A DNA stretch of 17,059 bases, taken from the NCBI GenBank assembly GCA_020860885.1, contig JAJBTS010000037.1, positions 1 through 17,059 on the forward strand, in the 5' to 3' direction. Positions 15,084-17,059 of this stretch are shown here, in pieces. Each line of letters starts with the position of its first letter. Within the stretch, counting starts at the first letter, position 1. Under the pieces are notes generated by a model. That model saw only the letters and a program-made list of their open reading frames with translations. It ran no database searches and was not told the origin of the DNA. Source of the DNA: Bacteroidales bacterium. Its GTDB lineage: Bacteria > Bacteroidota > Bacteroidia > Bacteroidales > Azobacteroidaceae. Position numbers and translations under genes: made by a program.

Positions 15084-16979
15084 TTAATCATGAATGGCTA
15101 TCTGATTGCCATTCATTCGCAGCATATATTGCTGAATGATTGCTTTTAATTCCACCTCCATTTCGGATTGAATATCCAATGTGTTTAAGAGATTTTGCTG
15201 TAATAAAATATCACTGGTGAATTTATAAAGAGCAACCGGTTTTTCGCCATCAAAGTGGAGTAAATAATCCCCTTTAAAGTATTGATAGATCCCATTGATA
15301 TAGTTGACGGCAAACGTTTTTTCAGGTGGTGTTGTTAGTAAGTCGCATCCAAAGGTTATATAAGGATTATCATATCCTAAATAACTTAAAACGGTAGGCA
15401 TTATGTCAATTTGTTGAGATATTCCCGGCCTATGGCCTCTCAAATCACTTCCCGGATGGTAAAAAATTACAGGCACGGCAAAGACTCCGCTCTCTGTCTG
15501 ATATTCCGGATATTCGGTTTGATTGGTATGATCTGCCGTTATCACAAAAACAGTATTTTCAAACCATTCTTCTTTAGATATTCTTTCAAAAAAACGTTTT
15601 AAGGAATAATCCGAATAACGGACACACTTATGAATAGGCAACGATCCTTCCGGAAAAACGTTCTTATAACGTTCCGGTATAACATAAGGATGATGAGAGG
15701 TTGCACTAAAAAAAGCGACCGAAAAAGGTTGTTGAAACCCAGATAACTTATCCGCAAAAAATTGCAGGAACTCTTCATCCCAGATAGCCCATTTTCCATC
15801 AAAGTCTTTATCGTTATTATATTCTGTTCTTCCAAAATAATCCGTATATCCGGAAGTCTTTGCGTAAGCTTCAAAACCCATTGACCCGTTCTTTGCTCCA
15901 TGAAAAAAAGCCGTGTAATAACCTTTCTTTCTCAACTCTCCTCCTAAACCGGAAACATCATTAAGCGAGGCCGGTACCAGAAAGAATGGTTCTACAAACA
16001 TCGGTATTCCGGAAACAATAGAAGGCATGCCATCGATACTTTTTCGCCCATTGGCAAAAGAATATTCAAAAGTTAAACTCTCTTCTATTAAAGAATCCAG
16101 AAAAGGAGTATAACTGTCATATTCTTCTCCATTCAAAGCTCCGATATATTCTTTACCAAAACTCTCCATGATAAGGACAACAACATTCAGAGGTTTGAAT
16201 TTTGTCGTATCCGAAGGTAAATGAAGAGGAGTATATATCTTCTCCATAACAGCTTCATCTTTCAGGTATGCCGGAACAATAAACGGTTTCTTCCCAATGG
16301 TACGCAATACCGAAAACGGGGTATTTAATACTAAAGCAGTCTCGATGGGTTTCCTTACATACTGATTAGCGTTACTGATAGTTATTGGGCGGACCGCCGC
16401 ACCGATACCTCCCCGCATGCCCCATATACATAGAGGAATAGCTAATAATAATACCAAAGTACTTACTATATAATACAAACCCAGATTAAAAGGAGGCGCC
16501 GCACTTGGCTTTTTGTAAAACTTATACAAAAGAAAGATAAAACCTATACCTATTAAAATAAGATACCAATGGTTTACCGACTCGGTTCCTATGATGGAAG
16601 CAATATTGCCTTCATTGCTGAATTCATTAAATACCGAAGCTGTTGTCCGCCTGTTCGTATATTGAAAATAAACGGTATCCATCAGGTTCATTATAAGTCC
16701 GATGCTATTCGTCGTAACAAACAGACCTTTTACAAACTGTTGATAACCTTTTGTTTCTTTCTTATGAAAAGGGAACAACATTAAGAAGATATAAATTATA
16801 TTCAAATAGAGAATAGCAGAATTATCAAACAAAAATACTACTTTGAATATCAGGCATAAATCAGAAAAGGATATATCGGTGAAATAGGAATAATTTATCC
16901 AATAAAACAGAATACGACTAAAAAAAAAGAGTATATATGCTAAGAGTAGATTATATAAGACAGACAGAGGTGCCGTCAT
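15084..16979 (-). CDS. LTA synthase family membrane sulfatase-fold protein (Ser at nucleophile position)
   Basis: From the ATG at 16979 the product has 631 residues: about five membrane helices in residues 1-190, then a periplasmic sulfatase-fold domain. E272 (VLIMESFG), S314 in FANGRKSIDGMPSIVSGIP, D483-H484 (ITADHTNQ) and the SHHPYVIP segment (about 428-435) match the LtaS-type metal site. The nucleophile position aligned to the LtaS Thr is Ser here, and the Lys-Ser-Ile-Asp-Gly pattern marks a different subfamily from its neighbour. The likely role is transfer of a phospholipid-derived phosphate group to an envelope glycan or lipid; no substrate can be named. Two ATGs are possible: 16994 and 16979. 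I prefer 16979 because GGAGAG lies 6 nt upstream and the membrane helix follows at once, but 16994 (five residues longer) is not excluded. A -7 element lies at 17035-17042. The gene converges with the other family member. Confidence 0.87.
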   Translation of the reverse strand: MTAPLSVLYNLLLAYILFFFSRILFYWINYSYFTDISFSDLCLIFKVVFLFDNSAILYLNIIYIFLMLFPFHKKETKGYQQFVKGLFVTTNSIGLIMNLMDTVYFQYTNRRTTASVFNEFSNEGNIASIIGTESVNHWYLILIGIGFIFLLYKFYKKPSAAPPFNLGLYYIVSTLVLLLAIPLCIWGMRGGIGAAVRPITISNANQYVRKPIETALVLNTPFSVLRTIGKKPFIVPAYLKDEAVMEKIYTPLHLPSDTTKFKPLNVVVLIMESFGKEYIGALNGEEYDSYTPFLDSLIEESLTFEYSFANGRKSIDGMPSIVSGIPMFVEPFFLVPASLNDVSGLGGELRKKGYYTAFFHGAKNGSMGFEAYAKTSGYTDYFGRTEYNNDKDFDGKWAIWDEEFLQFFADKLSGFQQPFSVAFFSATSHHPYVIPERYKNVFPEGSLPIHKCVRYSDYSLKRFFERISKEEWFENTVFVITADHTNQTEYPEYQTESGVFAVPVIFYHPGSDLRGHRPGISQQIDIMPTVLSYLGYDNPYITFGCDLLTTPPEKTFAVNYINGIYQYFKGDYLLHFDGEKPVALYKFTSDILLQQNLLNTLDIQSEMEVELKAIIQQYMLRMNGNQIAIHD

Positions 16980-17034
16980 TTTGCGCTCTCCCATTATCAA
17001 CAATGTTTAAAACCTTAGTAATTCAAAAATCCCC

Positions 17035-17042
17035 CAAAGATA
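17035..17042 (-). promoter_or_regulatory. -7 promoter element for the second LTA-synthase-like gene
   Basis: Read leftward, TATCTTTG matches TAnnTTTG perfectly and equals the upp -7 element. The -33 box would fall beyond the right edge of the window. The start of transcription would be near 17028, giving a leader of about 35-50 nt. Confidence 0.5.
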
Positions 17043-17059
17043 TAAAGTTTATTTTCATT

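Noticed and set aside
1..17059. Defence island, prophage, CRISPR array, insertion sequence or tRNA gene
   Set aside because: Scanning both strands by eye showed no spaced direct repeats, transposase or integrase motifs, or cloverleaf sequences; nearly all the DNA is filled by recognisable chromosomal genes.

Overview
The window looks like ordinary chromosomal DNA from a strict or facultative anaerobe of the Bacteroidales (Bacteroides/Parabacteroides-like; the genus cannot be fixed from this sequence alone). The evidence is the AT-rich composition, several perfect TAnnTTTG -7 promoter elements of the Bacteroidota type, few strong Shine-Dalgarno sites, a ferredoxin-linked 2-oxoacid oxidoreductase, a viroplasmin-type RNase H, and a secreted protein with the sorting-domain-like tail common in this phylum. 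I see no tRNA, rRNA, CRISPR array, insertion sequence, phage gene or attachment site.

Layout. Left, rightward: a small lipoprotein of unknown function (52-870), then a tightly packed four-gene unit upp - ruvB - flippase - DUF389 membrane protein (950-5487). That unit has a very good -33/-7 promoter at 906-936, gaps of 1 and 5 nt and one ATGA overlap, and it ends in a hairpin terminator at 5487-5531 shared with the converging gene. Middle, leftward: a secreted multidomain protein (5556-7604) with three trefoil-like repeats and an Ig-like domain, preceded by an upstream region with a perfect palindrome; korA-korB (8834-10678 and 7814-8830), ended by a hairpin terminator; and aroK (shikimate kinase) overlapping an alanine-dehydrogenase-like gene. 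Right: RNase HI with an N-terminal viroplasmin domain (divergent from aroK over a 85-bp promoter region), a first LTA-synthase-family membrane sulfatase just downstream of it, and a second, different LTA-synthase-family protein converging from the right edge.

Functional themes are mixed housekeeping: pyrimidine salvage (upp), recombination and R-loop handling (ruvB, RNase H), envelope building (flippase, two LTA-synthase-like enzymes), aromatic biosynthesis (aroK), and anaerobic central carbon flow (korAB, which interconverts 2-oxoacids and acyl-CoA using ferredoxin; the alanine-dehydrogenase-like gene directly upstream could touch the same 2-oxoacid pools, but its catalytic residues are altered).

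Nothing here amounts to a clearly new defence or mobile system. The points most worth a second look are: loss of three of four expected active-site residues in the alanine-dehydrogenase-like protein; the repeat architecture of the secreted protein and the palindrome before its start; a korA promoter buried in an inverted repeat that is also the only terminator candidate of the preceding gene; the Thr versus Ser nucleophile in the two neighbouring LTA-synthase-like enzymes; and the very short predicted mRNA leaders.
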